NCBI RefSeq assembly: GCF_036850765.1
Contig: NC_089490.1
Coordinates: forward strand, 297,830,982 to 297,894,981
DNA: 64,000 nucleotides
Direction: 5' to 3'
Source: Saccopteryx bilineata
Taxonomy: Eukaryota; Chordata; Mammalia; Chiroptera; Emballonuridae
Part shown: positions 12,475 to 24,539 of the stretch, piece after piece
Layout of the letters: each line of letters begins with the position of its first letter
Position numbering within the stretch: position 1 is the stretch's first letter
Notes under the pieces: generated by a model
The model's input: the letters and a program-made list of their open reading frames with translations, nothing else
What the model was told of the DNA's origin: nothing
The model's database searches: none
Program-made: the position numbers and the translations under genes

Positions 12475-12610
12475 CATTAATTTTCTGTGTCAATTTGACT
12501 GGGTGCCAGATTAATTATTTCCGGTTGTGTCTGTGAGGGTCACTCTGGGTGACATTAGCATTCAAATTGATGAACCCATTAAGGTACACTGCTCTCTGCA
12601 AAGTGGGTGG
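12475..12610 (+). repeat. MLT2-like (ERVL) LTR fragment
   Basis: The string ctgtgtcaatttgactgggt, then gtctgtgagggtcactctgg and ttagcattcaaattgatgaa, tracks the 5' part of an MLT2-type LTR. Downstream sequence is no longer alignable by eye. Confidence 0.5.
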
Positions 12611-12899
12611 GCATCTTTATGTTTTGGGGTTTTTTTGTTTTGTTTTGTTTTCTGTTTTTTGGTCTCTCTAAGCAACAATCTAGGCTTGCCATCACCAGAA
12701 AAATGAGGAGTCCAACTGAAAGAAAGGGGGAAAATTGCTAGCATATTCCAAGTCCAGGAAATATGTTTTAAGGGAGAAGAAGAGAGAACCAGTTTCACAG
12801 AAGTAAAAGCACCTGCTCCCGTAAGGAGCAGAAAACCAAGATGGTGGATTGAACCACAACAAAGCACTATTGTTTCACGCTGCCCATCAGGCAATCTTT

Positions 12900-15000
12900 C
12901 TCTGACCTGGGACCGTCCTCTACTGCAAGGATACAAAGTCTTTCTCACCCTGCTTCTTGCACCATGAAGGGCAACAATCCCTGCTGGGAGACTGTTCCCA
13001 CCCCTGGAGGGAAGAGCACAGCCACCAGTCAAGCTGTTTGTTATGGCCACCAAAGTAATTATGGCTCCAAAACATTCTGATGTTTAACAATGACTTAGGG
13101 TCAAAAGGGACCATCTTCCCTGGTGGCTTAGTGAAGGGAAGAGGTGAACGTTGAGGAGTTTGTTAGCATGTTACCTTCACAAAGTGCCATAGGAGAGAAG
13201 TGAAAAAATGGAGACAAGGTCTAGGGTGAGACATTCAAGATGTGAACGTGGACATTCACTGTCTCCACTTCCTCTGCCGCACTAATGGCACAGATAAAAT
13301 GGAACAAACATATATTATTTGTAACTCCAGCTACCCTGTCAGGAGAACATGTGTGGGTCACTGTAGTATTTTTCAGTTGAGGGCAAACAAAATCTTCCCA
13401 CTCTGGAGAACAGACTTTCACATTCTTGAAGGTGACATTGAAGTGCTGGGGGAGAGAAACAGTAGCTGAAAAAGCCCTAAATAACTGTGTTTATAAGAAA
13501 GACAGGAGAAATTGCAAGTCCTGGAAATAATCCAGGTGCAGCCAAAGCAGCACCTGGAGGCGGAGGCCAGAAAGTGAAAGACCCAGAGAGGAAGGAACGC
13601 CGGCTGGCAGCCATAGTGGAAGATTTGCATACAGAAAATGGGGGTTTTAGCATGGAGCATGATGGGAAATATGCACTGTAAACTCTTTTATCTTTGAAAT
13701 CTGCAATAAAATATACAGTGCTCTCTAATACTTTAGTGTGACTAGAGTCCTCCCTCAAACATGGCATAGGGAGAAAAAAGAGGTGAGGAACCATCAACTC
13801 ACCTTAGAAAATGAGCAATAATTAATAATTCCACAACATATTCCAATTTTCGTTTCATGTTCAAATTTCGCATACTGTCCCCAAAATGTCTTTAAAAGTG
13901 ACTCATTGTTTGCTTCCTTTTTTTGTAATCCAGAATCTAATGAAGTTTAATAAAATGCATTTGGTCAGTATACAATAAATTATTTTTAAATAACTTCAGA
14001 TATATTTCAAGCATATGCTTTAAAAAGTGGAATATTTTTAAAAGCCTGTTATGAAAAACAATAATCTTTTGCTCTACCCTCCCCAACTCCCAGAGATAAT
14101 GACTCTTGACTTTTCTTTTCATATTCTTCTGGAAGTTATCTCCGTATTTCTAAAATAAGATGCTGCTATTTTCTTACATCAGGTTCAGGCATTATCTGAA
14201 GTACTGTGCCTGCTACAACACCTGAGAACTTGGCCTCCTCATCCAATCCCTCTGCCAGGCTTCTAGTATCCTTACTTTGTCCAAACCAATATAGACGAAT
14301 GCAGTTACATTATTACAACGAGGGAAGCTAGGGATTCAGCCAGTATGTGCTAACACAACTCAAATCTACTCTAATAGGTTGATCTCTACACCAGTTAGGT
14401 TACTAGTATTTCCATTCTTGCAGTTTTTTGGGTTTTTTTGGAATTTCTAGGTATCTTTCTTCTCTTATTGCATTGTTTTCCTTGTTATTACAATCTACTC
14501 TTTTTAAATCCCCAACATATCAGGGACTATTCTAATTGAGCTCCCTTTTTTCCGTGGAGACATCCCCCGGAGCTCTCCATCTCCTTGCTTTAAGCGGGCC
14601 TGCTCTGGCTATCACCCAGGGACCTCCCTTGATGGTCCCTTGAGATTAGGACCATTGAATTCTGGCTCTCACATCAATATGGTTCATTCCAGCATCCATT
14701 TTCAAAGTGCAGAAGTCTGATAGTTTTTCTGTATCTCAGTCCTTTTTGGATGGCCTCTCTCTCTTCCCAAAAGGTTCAGGATCTTCTTTCTCCCATGCTA
14801 TTTGGAAACTTCACAATTAGGTGCTTTTGAGTGAGTCTTCCTACACCCACTGTGCTGGACCCTAAGTGGACTGTCTCACCCTGGATACTATGCTTTTCAG
14901 CCCTCCAGTTAAGAGACACTCTTGGATAATAGACTTCCTAGATTGTTCCTCTGGTTTCCCTGCTTTTTCTGTCATATTTTCCTACTCTTGGTCTTCTTTA
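12900..15000. other. unique, AT-rich intron
   Basis: No exon, RNA gene or clear transposon seen. 14080-15000 is pyrimidine-rich and may be an old antisense repeat, but I cannot assign it. Confidence 0.4.
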
Positions 15001-15001
15001 T

Positions 15002-15240
15002 CTACTTTTAAAATATAATATAGTTGGCATACAAGTAATATTAGTTCAAGGTATACAACAGTAATTCAACATTTATGTTTCTTACACTCTAAACATCGCG
15101 CTAAGCCTAGTAACCATCTGTCAACGTGCAAAAAATTCAAACTATTACAGACCATATTCTCCTCACCTCATTTACCCATCACTCCCTCCCTCCCCTTTGG
15201 GTGACCATCAGTTTGTTCTTTGTTTCTATGAGTCTGCTTT
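15002..15240 (-). repeat. L1 3'-UTR fragment, antisense
   Basis: Shows ttaaaatataatatagttgg, acaacagtaattcaacattt, tttacccatcactccctccc and gaccatcagtttgttctttg, the reverse strand of an older L1M 3' UTR. Confidence 0.55.
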
Positions 15241-17120
15241 ATCAATTTTTTAAGGGATTCTCTTGGCTTTATCTTCCAACATTTCTATTGATTTCTTTTT
15301 AAATTTCATTATTTCTTCTTCCAGACAGTTCTTTCTTGGTTTCAAATTGTTCTTTTCCACAGTATGCTCTTCTCATTTGATGGAGACAATCCATTCTAGA
15401 AAACTTCTAAGGACACTAATTAAAGAGTTTGAAGTTCGCTTGTTTGTTTGTTACATTCTTTCCTGCTTTATTATCTGATGTCCCCAAAGTTATTGTTTCC
15501 TGTCTGTTTACCTTGTTCTACTCTACCTCTTTCATTCTGAGGGTTTTCCTAAAATGTCTTGACATCCTTGAGGGGGTTCTGAAAAGCTGGTGAGGCATTC
15601 TGTGTATGCATATAGGACTTTAGAATATTCTGAAGGGGGCCTGGGAGGTACCTCATCTCTGTGGCTGGAGGACTGCCTAAATGCCAAAATGTAAAGGACT
15701 CTTTTCTTGGGCCATTTAATTCCTTCTGAGAAGAAAACTCCAGTCTTATAAAACGACGCCCAGTGTTAGTAGTTCCCCCTGAGGTAGTGGAAGCAGACCG
15801 CCATCCTGCTTTTGGCTCCGTACCTCATTCTCCTATACTCCATCATAACTAGCATCTCTGAGTCCCAAACCACTCTGGGGTTCCCGGGTCATATCAACTT
15901 CTTCTGGTCTATATCCCACCAGTGTGCACACTCAGGTGTGGCTTGCTTGGTCATGAAACATTGGTTATGACTTGTGCTATTTCCCATCTTGGAGAATTCT
16001 GTCCAAATCTCATACCCTAAGATGGCTCCTCTCTTATTCTCTGTTATCATTAGGGAGGAAAGGAATACAATTGTTCCATTTCTCATCTTTGATGTTTCAG
16101 GAACATAAAAATAGTCATTAGACACATTTTCAACAAATTTAAATAGACAACAAGTTAAACCTTCACACCCACATCGAAGAGATTATAACACTAAATTCGT
16201 TCTTTTTAAGCTCAGAAAAATAAGTCTACTTTTCTTTTAATTCACCATTTCAAACTGTTTATGCCCCAAATAATTCATAATAGAGAAATGATAAATGGCA
16301 CAAAATATTTAAAATCCTTACTAATAATTATACAACAAAGCATTCTTGTCAAAATTTCAAGAGTACAACTATTCACTCTATTCTGCAAAGTGTGTGGTGA
16401 ACACCACAGAACTTTCTGAAGCAGCTGAATGACAGCTGAAGTTGACCCACCATTTTGTGACCTTCTCAGTGACCTTGACTGTGACAGGGCAATGTTCTTA
16501 GATATGAGGTGGCCTGAAGCAAATGCCAACCTCTCTGACCCTGCATGACTCCCCAAGTTCTTAATGAATAGCAGTTGTTCAGCAAAGTACAAAAGTATAG
16601 TCAAGAATTTCTTACACAGTAAAAACACTAAATAAAGGTTATTTTCTCTTTTTTACTTTTTCTGTAATCCAAAAATTTTTCCCATTTGATATATATTTAA
16701 TATATCTAATTTATTTGTGTATATATACATATAAACATAAATATATACATATATATATTTCTCTTATAAACAAAACAATTATTCTTAAAAATTATGTACC
16801 CATGGTTATCTCTATGTGGCATGCTTATTTTATGAAATTAAAATCCAAAGTTGTTCTGTAAAGAAGAATTACAGATAATTTGTATAAATCTTCTGCCCTC
16901 CAAGAGGGAGAACTTAGCTCCCACCCCCCTAGCCCTGCCTTTTGTTTAGTGCCTTGGTTCAGTAGAATGGAGTGAAAGAGAAGAAAAACAGTGGCTTTAC
17001 AATGGAGAGACATCAGAGACGCTGGCCACCTCAGCAGTTGATTAAGGGTAAGTCATCTTGTTAGCATGTGCCCTCGGGATAACATCATGAGAAGGGCACT
17101 TCGCTGCTGTTGTGTTCTTC
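15241..17120. other. AT-rich intron, nothing assigned
   Basis: Contains an AT dinucleotide-rich patch near 16680-16765. No gene or well-bounded repeat recognised. Confidence 0.4.
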
Positions 17121-17129
17121 CCCAAAACA

Positions 17130-17570
17130 CCTCATTCCAGTCTAACCATGAAAAAACATTGGGCAAACCCCAAATTTGAGGACATTTGACAAAAATACCT
17201 AAAGAGTACTCCTCAAAGTGTTAAGATCATCAAACACAAGTTAAGCCTGGGAAACTGTCACCTCCCAGAGGAGGTTAAAGAGACATGATGACTAAAAGTA
17301 ATGCAATTTCCAGGATGGGATCTTGGAACAGAAGACTGACATTAGGGAAAAACCAGCAAACCCTAAATAAAGTGTGTAGTTTAGTTAATAGCAACGTACC
17401 AACGTTGGTTCCTTAGTTGTGACAAATATACCATAATAGCATTAGATGTTAACAATAAAGAAAACTGGGAACCACGTGTACAAGAACGAGATGGACCATC
17501 CTTGTAACTTTTCTGTAAAGTTGAAACTGTAAGAAAAAGAGTATACTTTTAAAAATGATAAATAACTCAA
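17130..17570 (+). repeat. ancient interspersed repeat, probably L1M 3' end
   Basis: Words such as gttaaagagacatgatgact, aatttccaggatgggatctt and ctgtaaagttgaaactgtaa recur in old mammalian L1-type 3' ends. Family assignment is by memory and weak. Confidence 0.4.
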
Positions 17571-17799
17571 CTTTTTCATTAATATTAAAATTGATGGAAG
17601 GTGAATCTCAATCAAAATCTGGGAAAGGAAAGGAAAAAATTTTCCCAGTAAACTTGGGCAATTACTCTGTCAGTATGGCCACATCGTAACCTCTTAGTCA
17701 GAAACATTCACATAGTTCAAGGGCAAGGGAGGACTTCTTCTGCCTTCTGGGACAATATGCATCAAAAGCTATAGATATCACACTTTTAACCCCAAAACA

Positions 17800-18240
17800 T
17801 CACATATAAAATTATTTCCCAAAGATGAGTCCAAAATAAGAAAAACATGATTGTGTGTACAAAGATATCCATCACTATTTATTTAAAATAATGACTAACA
17901 GGAAGCAACCTAAATGACCAACAACAGAAGGCTGGAAATAAACTGTGTAACATTTAACATAATAAGATATTAAATAAAAACATTAGGTGTTCTTAATAAC
18001 TTCAAAAAATATTCATTATATGAGATTAAATGAAGGAATATAAAACTGTATGTTCAGAATGATTCCAATTATGCAGAAATACAGAGAAAATACAGGAAAG
18101 AAATATATATTTTTTAATGTTAATGACAGGCATTTCCAAATAGTTAGATAATGGTTTGTTTCTCTTTGATAGCTGAAAACTCTGAATTTGCCACATTGGA
18201 TATACAGTATATTTCTTTTATAACAAAAGTAAAATGATCT
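17800..18240 (+). repeat. L1M 3' fragment
   Basis: The order atccatcactatttatttaa, ggaagcaacctaaatgacca, ataaaactgtatgttcagaa, gattccaattatgcagaaat is that of the end of an old L1 ORF2 running into its 3' UTR. Full of indels and stops. Confidence 0.55.
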
Positions 18241-18599
18241 TCAAAACATTTGCTAGTGCTTTTCTTCATGTGATCAGATTACACATGACTTTTATTTTCC
18301 TCTTTGAGCTTTTCTGAAATTTTCAAATCTCTATATTAGTGGCTGATACTTTTAAAACCAGACAGAATATATAATATAAAAGGTTTTACTACACTTCTTG
18401 CTGTAAACTCAATGGTTTGAGCGATAACACATGTTTTAGCTAGGAAAAGGATTTAAGGGACACTGAGTGACATACACAAGCAGAGTGTGATGATTTGGGG
18501 ATATTTATTAGGAAGCATGATTTTCACTGAGAGCTTTTAAATTTTATTCTGCCCTGATATCCAGTCATCATTCAGTCTGTACAATACATTACTAATCAG

Positions 18600-18795
18600 T
18601 GGTACGCAGGTGAGCGCCGAGAGCAGGGAAGGGAGAGGAGGGGTGGAGAACCTGGAGGGGAGGAAGACAGAGAGAAAAAGGACAAACATCAGAAAAGAAA
18701 GGGAAAGAGAACAACAGAAAAACTGAAACAGGGAAGACTGGAGAGAATGGAAGTGCAGCAAGAAAAAAGGGTCAGAAATGGAAAGCAAGTGATGT
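18600..18795 (+). other. purine-rich tract
   Basis: Almost 200 bases dominated by A and G (for example gggaggaagacagagagaaa). The opposite strand therefore gives a low-complexity Ser/Leu/Phe-rich open frame that is not a gene. Confidence 0.7.
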
Positions 18796-19711
18796 CCTTC
18801 TTTCAAATCTGTGTTGAAATTCCAGCAGGAGGTTGGAAATTACATGAAATAAACACAGTGAAAGGTAATAACATTGAGTGAGATAAGTTCGTGATCATTA
18901 GATAAATCAACTGGGTTAGATCAGTCACCTTTTGTGAAAAAATGTTTTAAAGCTGTGAGAAAAATTATTTAAAGCTGTCCTCTTGAGAGGCGGGGCACCC
19001 ACCCCACCATGCCACCCGCACTGCGTTTAACGGGACATTCAGGTGGTCTCCACATTGAATTGGCTTGTACTGTTTACTAATGTTGCTCCAGGCCCTCCCT
19101 TCCACCTTCGCTTCCTGTTCTCAGTTATTCTCTTGTTTATCTCACAGCAAAAAAGGAAAGAGAAAGATAATTTTTGGAAAGCAGATCTCTAATGCTAGAA
19201 AAATAATTTGAATACAACTGCTAACCACAGGAAATAATACACCACAAGCTTTTAGAGGCTTTTGGGTGGTCAAAATCACTATTTCAAAAACCATAAAAAA
19301 CTGTTATTAACTGTTTTATGTATGTTTGACTTGCCAAGATATTAGCTTTTAATTATATTTAAATGATACAGTAGAATTTTACTTTACCTGCTTTATAATT
19401 TTAGGTACATGAAAATACAATATGTAATTATTGGACAGAATACATTCATGCTCATTTTATAGGGCTTACGGTTTACTATTATTATTCCAAATAATTTAAA
19501 AGGTTTTTGATGTCTGTGCCTTTTATTTTATAGCATAATTGGGGTTTTAATTATAATTCGTTGGGTTCACATATTTTGTATGGGAAGAGGACCTTACGTA
19601 TTACCATGTTTAGGAATATTCAGTGGCATGATAAACTACCTAAATTGTTATATAATAAAATGCACATTGTTTAAAGGAAATAACTAAAAACAATATAATA
19701 TACATGCAGTA

Positions 19712-19860
19712 GGCAAAATAATAGCTCTTTCCAACCCCACCAAAGATGCCCAGAAACTATGTTAGGTTACATGGCAAAGGCGAATTAAGACTGCAGATGA
19801 AATTAGGGCTATTGATCATCTGACCCCAGGATGGGAGATTTGCCTGGATTATCCAAGGAA
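19712..19860 (+). repeat. MLT1-like (MaLR) LTR, left part
   Basis: Reads gtaggcaaaataatagctct, gttaggttacatggcaaagg, ggatgggagatttgcctgga, then ttatccaagga. It is broken by an L1 tail at 19861-20185 and resumes at 20186. Confidence 0.6.
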
Positions 19861-20185
19861 CTATTCTACGATGGACCTTGAGAACATTACTCTAAGTGAA
19901 ACAAGTAATTCAGAAAAAGCTAAGAACCATATGATTTCACACATAGGTGAGATATAAAAATGAGACTTATAGGCATCGATAAAAGCGAAGTGGTTACCAG
20001 GAGTAGGGCGAATGGAGAGGAAAGTAAAGAGGGACAAGTATATGGTGATGGAAAATGGTTTGACTTTGGATGATGGGCACACACATAATCAACAGTTCAA
20101 ATGCTATAGAGATATTTACCTTGAACCTATGTGCTCTTATTGGTCAATGTCACCTCACTGAATTTAATTTTCTAAATAAATATTT
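19861..20185 (+). mobile_element. 5'-truncated L1 3' end inserted in the MLT1 LTR
   Basis: Contains the L1 ORF2 end and 3' UTR words agaaccatatgatttcacac, aaaaatgagacttataggca, tggttaccaggagtagggcg and ttcaaatgctatagagatat, ending in an A-rich tail. It is the same older bat-type L1 3'-UTR subfamily as the antisense copy at 33350-33590 and differs from the younger G-rich L1 at 20924. Confidence 0.65.
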
Positions 20186-20500
20186 AAAAAAATAAGTGGA
20201 AGAGAGAAGCAGAGAGAACTGGAGAGACAGCAGCGTAGAAAAGAACGGGCCCGGTACTGCTGGCTTTGAAGACAGAGAAATGGGGCCATAAGCCACAAGA
20301 GTGACCTCTTGTAGCTGGAAAAAGTGAGGAAATGGTTTATCCTCAAGTTCCCAGAGGAAATGCTGCACTGCCGGCCCATGCTTTTGGCTCGCTGAGACCC
20401 ATTTCACACCACTAACCTTCAGAATCATCAGATAACACATCTGTGTTGTAAACACAGCTGTGGCAATTCGTGAAAGCAAGAATAGAAAACTAATACAATG
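20186..20500 (+). repeat. MLT1-like (MaLR) LTR, right part
   Basis: Continues with ctgctggctttgaagacaga, gggccataagccacaagagt, agacccatttcacaccacta, and ends gaatagaaaactaatacaat, the usual MLT1 terminus. Confidence 0.6.
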
Positions 20501-20527
20501 GTTATATACCTCAGTTCTAGAGACAGT

Positions 20528-20786
20528 GCCAACTAGAACCGGGTGGCAGCTAGAACCGCGGTGGCAGCTAGAACCGGGGTGGCAGCTAGAACCAGGGTGG
20601 CAGCTAGAACCACGGTGGCAGCTAGAATCGGGTGGCAGCTAGAACCGGGGTGGCAGCTAGAACTGTGGTGGCAGCTAGAACCGGGGTGGCAGTTAGAACC
20701 AGGGTGGCAGTTAGAACCGCGGTGGCAGCTAGAACCACGGTGGCAGCTAGAACCGAGGTGCCAGCTAGAACCGGGGTGCCAGCTCT
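20528..20786 (+). repeat. 18-bp GC-rich minisatellite, about 14 units
   Basis: Tandem units of tggcagctagaaccgggg. Most are exactly 18 bp and vary mainly in the last five bases (cgcgg, caggg, cacgg, cgagg) and at one t/c site. Two units are 17 bp, so the in-frame hexapeptide repeat (WQLEPG on the plus strand) shifts frame. It lies between the MLT1 LTR end and the young L1. Not a CRISPR: there are no spacers. Not a gene. Confidence 0.95.
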
Positions 20787-20923
20787 AAATAAAAAAAGAC
20801 TGCCTACACTTAGATAAAAGCTAAACTCTGGCCCTGGAATTGATGAACAGGGGTAGTTTTGCTCTCTGGAAATTTTAGTGACAGACTCAAACATTTGAAA
20901 AGAACTTAAAATTGAAGGTATTC

Positions 20924-22546
20924 CAAAAGTCCATAGCCTTTCTATATGCCAACAATGAAATATTAGAAAACGAACTCAAAAAAATAATCCCCTTCACGAT
21001 TGCAACAAAAAAAATAAAATACCTAGGAATAAACATAACAAAGAACGTAAAGGACCTATATAATGAAAATTACAAAGCATTGTTAAGGGAAATCGAAAAA
21101 GATACAATGAGATGGAAAAATATTCCTTGTTCTTGGATAGGAAGAATAAATATAATCAAAATGGCCATATTACCCAAAGCAATATACAAATTTAATGCAA
21201 TTCCCATCAAAATCCCTATGAGATTTTTTAAAGAAATGGAACAAAAAATCATCAGATTTATATGGAACTATAAAAAACCCCGAATAGCCAAAACAATCCT
21301 AAGGAAAAAGAATGAAGCTGGGGGCATTACAATACCTGACTTTAAACTATATTATAGGGCCACGATAATCAAAACAGCATGGTATTGGCAGAAAAATAGA
21401 CACTCAGACCAATGGAACAGAATAGAAAGCCCAGAAATAAAACCACATATATATGGTCAAATAATCTTTGATAAAGGGGCCAACAACACACAATGGAGAA
21501 AAGAAAGCCTCTTCAACAAATGGTGTTGGGAAAACTGGAAAGCCACATTCAAAAGAATGAAACTCGACTACAGCCTGTCCCCGTGTACTAAAATTAATTC
21601 AAAATGGATCAAAGACCTAAATATAAGACCTGAAACAATAAAGTACATAGAAGAAGACATAGGTACTAAAATCATGGACCTGGGTTTTAAAGAACATTTT
21701 ATGAACTTGACTCCAATGTCAAGAGAAGTGAAGGCAAAGATAAATGAATGGGACTACATCAGAATTAAAAGTTTTTGCTCAGCAAGAGAAACTGATATCA
21801 AAATAAACAGACAGCCAACTATATGGGAACTGATATTTTCAAACGACAGCTCAGATAAGGGCCTAATATCCAAAATTTACAAAGAACTCATAAAACTCAA
21901 CAACAAACAAACAAACAATCCAATAAAAAAATGGGAAGAGGACATGAACAGACACTTCTCCCAGGAAGAGATACAAATGGCCAACAGATATATGAAAAGA
22001 TGCTCAGCTTCATTAGTTATTAGAGAAATGCAAATCAAAACTACAATGAGATACCACCTCACTCCTGTTAGATTAGCTATTATCAACAAGACGGGTAATA
22101 GCAAATGTTGGAGAGGCTGTGGAGAAAAAGGAACCCTCATTCACTGTTGGTGGGAATGTAAAGTAGTACAACCATTATGGAGGAAAGTATGGTGGTTCCT
22201 CAAAAAACTGCAAATAGAACTACCTTATGACCCAGCAATCCCTCTACTGGGTATATACCCCAAAACCTCAGAAACATTGATACGTGAAGACACATGTAGC
22301 CCCATGTTCATTGCAGCACTGTTCACAGTGGCCAAGACATGGAAACAACCAAAAAGCCCTTCAATAGAAGACTGGATAAAGAAGATGTGGCACATATACA
22401 CTATGGAATACTACTCAGCCATAAGAAATGATGACATCAGATCATTTACAGCAAAATGGTGGGATCTTGATAACATTATAAGGAGTGAAATAAGTAAATC
22501 AGAAAAAAACAAGAACTACATGATTCCATACATTGGTGGAACATAA
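20924..22546 (+). pseudogene. L1 ORF2p C-terminal part (end of RT, CCHC domain)
   Basis: About 540 codons run without a stop from the truncation point to the natural end of ORF2. The first part is the end of the reverse transcriptase and thumb region ([20 protein letters not shown], then [20 protein letters not shown] and [15 protein letters not shown]). Later comes the [13 protein letters not shown] region, then the cysteine-rich motif CX3CX7HX4C beginning [14 protein letters not shown], and the terminal [17 protein letters not shown] box. No host ATG precedes it; the frame begins at the 5' truncation. Dead on arrival rather than decayed. Confidence 0.92.
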
Positions 22547-22589
22547 AAATGAGACTAAGAGACATGGACAAGAGTGTGGTGGTTACCAA

Positions 22590-22655
22590 GGGTGGGGGGG
22601 GGAGGGAGGACATGGGAGGGAGGGAGGGAGAGAGTTAGGGGGAGGGGGAGGGGCA
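22590..22655 (+). other. G-rich polypurine tract of L1 3' UTR
   Basis: Contains repeated runs of three or more G's within about 65 bases, as in many mammalian L1 3' UTRs that can form G-quadruplexes. A long G run sits at about 22592-22601. Confidence 0.8.
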
Positions 22656-22832
22656 CAGAGAACTAGATAGAGGGTGACGGAGGACAATCTGACTTTGGGC
22701 GAGGGGTTTGCAAAATAATGATGACAAAATAACCTAGACATGTTTTCTTTGAATATATGTACCCTGATTTATTAATGTCATCCCATTACCATTAATAAAA
22801 ATTTATTAAAAAAAAAAAAATTGAAGGTATTC

Positions 22833-24530
22833 GCCTTCAATCAGTTACAGTGATGTGAGTTCATCTCAGCCTCCAGAGTTTTTGCCAGTTCAGCACAAAG
22901 GCTGTTAAGGCTGAAACACAATCCTCTTTTTACTGGGAAGAAAAATGAGAAGCAGCAGTAAGATACACAGATGTCACCCTAGAAATGATCTGGGACTCAG
23001 GTGGAAGGCAGGGGGTGAAAGGGAATCGGGAGACTCAGCTGAGCGATACCTGCCCTGCCTCCTTCCCTTGGGTTCAGTGAAACGCAAATAAAACTACATG
23101 AATCTGCAAATCATACAGAAGTATATCCCTCTATCACTTTCAGCATTTATTTTGCTGCAAATCACAGCTATGCTTTACTAATAGTTTTCTTTCAAAACAA
23201 CTCACACCTGGGAAGGTGGGTGGTCACTTTTTTTTATATTGTGACGGTCCATCTGACAAACTCTCATCTAAGGAAAACATGAGCTCTTGGGTTTTAAGCA
23301 TGTCTTCATTCCAAAGTTTCCAAGGAGGTCTTCCCAAAACAGTCTGTTTGACCTCAAGGGCATGAAGGAGGAAATAGCCTTAAGTGCTGGCTCCTGGTTG
23401 CTTCCAACTACGAAATGAATATAGGAAAATCTGAGATCTGTGGGGAGCAAGAGGCCCCATTCATATCAAGTGTCGACCTTCCTGGAGCCCACTGGGAAAA
23501 CGTGGTGACATTGCTGGATCCGTTCTCACTGTGAGTTTGTAACTTGTGCACTGTTTGGGGTGAGGGGGAGTCTCCAGCTGCCTGGGATTCAGCTTCTCCC
23601 AGGAAACTCCAAGTCAACCCAGCTTTCATCAATTATCTGTCCAGCCCTTTAACTGGGGTTTTGTAGCAATACAAGAATGTCTAGTTCATTAGATCCCAGA
23701 ATGAGTGAAATCATATGGTCCTTTTGTCTTTCTAAATGAACAAACAAGCAAACCAGAGTCAGACTCATGGTTAGAGAGCTGGCTAACAGCTGCTGGGGGT
23801 GCAGGGACTGGGTAAGGGGGAGCATGTAGGGATTGAGCAAAAAAGGAAAAAACTAAAGAAAAAAACTCATGGACACAGCAACAGTGTGGGGATCAGTAGG
23901 TTGGAGGAGAAGGAGACGGGATGAGGGAAGTGGAAGAGGGGACAAGAGGGACAAATGGTGATGGACAGAGACCTGACCACAAGAGAAAAATGAAATCATA
24001 ACCTCAGTGACCAAGCGGACAGCATTCACCAGGACAGTAATGGTCCTGTCCTGATACGATCATTCCTCCTTCTTACTTTCGTATATGTATATTCTAAATC
24101 TCTTACAGTGATTAGTTTTTAGTATTAAAACTTTTAACTAAAAAAGAAATATCCATCCAGCCAAACTAGGTATAAAAGGGGCATCATAAGGAACTTAGAA
24201 AAATCTGAACAGACTGAAAAATCAACACCTCTTCTAGGATCCACGAGAGAGAGGAGGACACAGAGCAGAGCGCTGACCCTAAGACAAGGGAGACAGGTGG
24301 GAATCCAGGGGTAGTGGCTGAACCAGAGCAGAGACTCAGGAGCAGAAATGTCCGTGCCGGGCAGAGCGAGGCTGGAAAACTGGAACTGCGAGTGACGAGC
24401 TGCTGGAGATTCAGGGTGCACAACTCTGAGCAGTAACTCTGGGAGGACCCAACTAAAAGGGGTCCCTGCAATATTGTGAAATTTACCTCCAGGAGCTCAA
24501 CCAGGCTCCCACAGTAAATATATGAGAAAG
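22833..24530. other. unique intron
   Basis: No recognised gene or repeat with firm edges. 23880-23960 is purine-rich. Open frames on the minus strand at 23268-24540 overlap each other and resemble nothing known. Confidence 0.4.
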
Positions 24531-24539
24531 ATCCCATGC

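Larger units (their letters stand above)
20924..22819 (+). mobile_element. young 5'-truncated LINE-1
   Basis: A 1.9-kb L1 copy flanked by a direct repeat attgaaggtattc (20911-20923 and 22820-22832, longer if tail A's are counted). It ends with AATAAA at 22794-22799 and a short poly-A. It carries the 3' half of ORF2, a G-rich 3' UTR (22590-22655, many ggg/gggg runs) and a tail. The unbroken reading frame and perfect target-site duplication show a recent insertion. It cannot be autonomous because ORF1, the endonuclease and most of the reverse transcriptase are absent. Confidence 0.95.

Noticed and set aside
20528..20786. CRISPR-like direct repeats
   Set aside because: Units are contiguous with no unique spacers and the context is mammalian, so it is a minisatellite.
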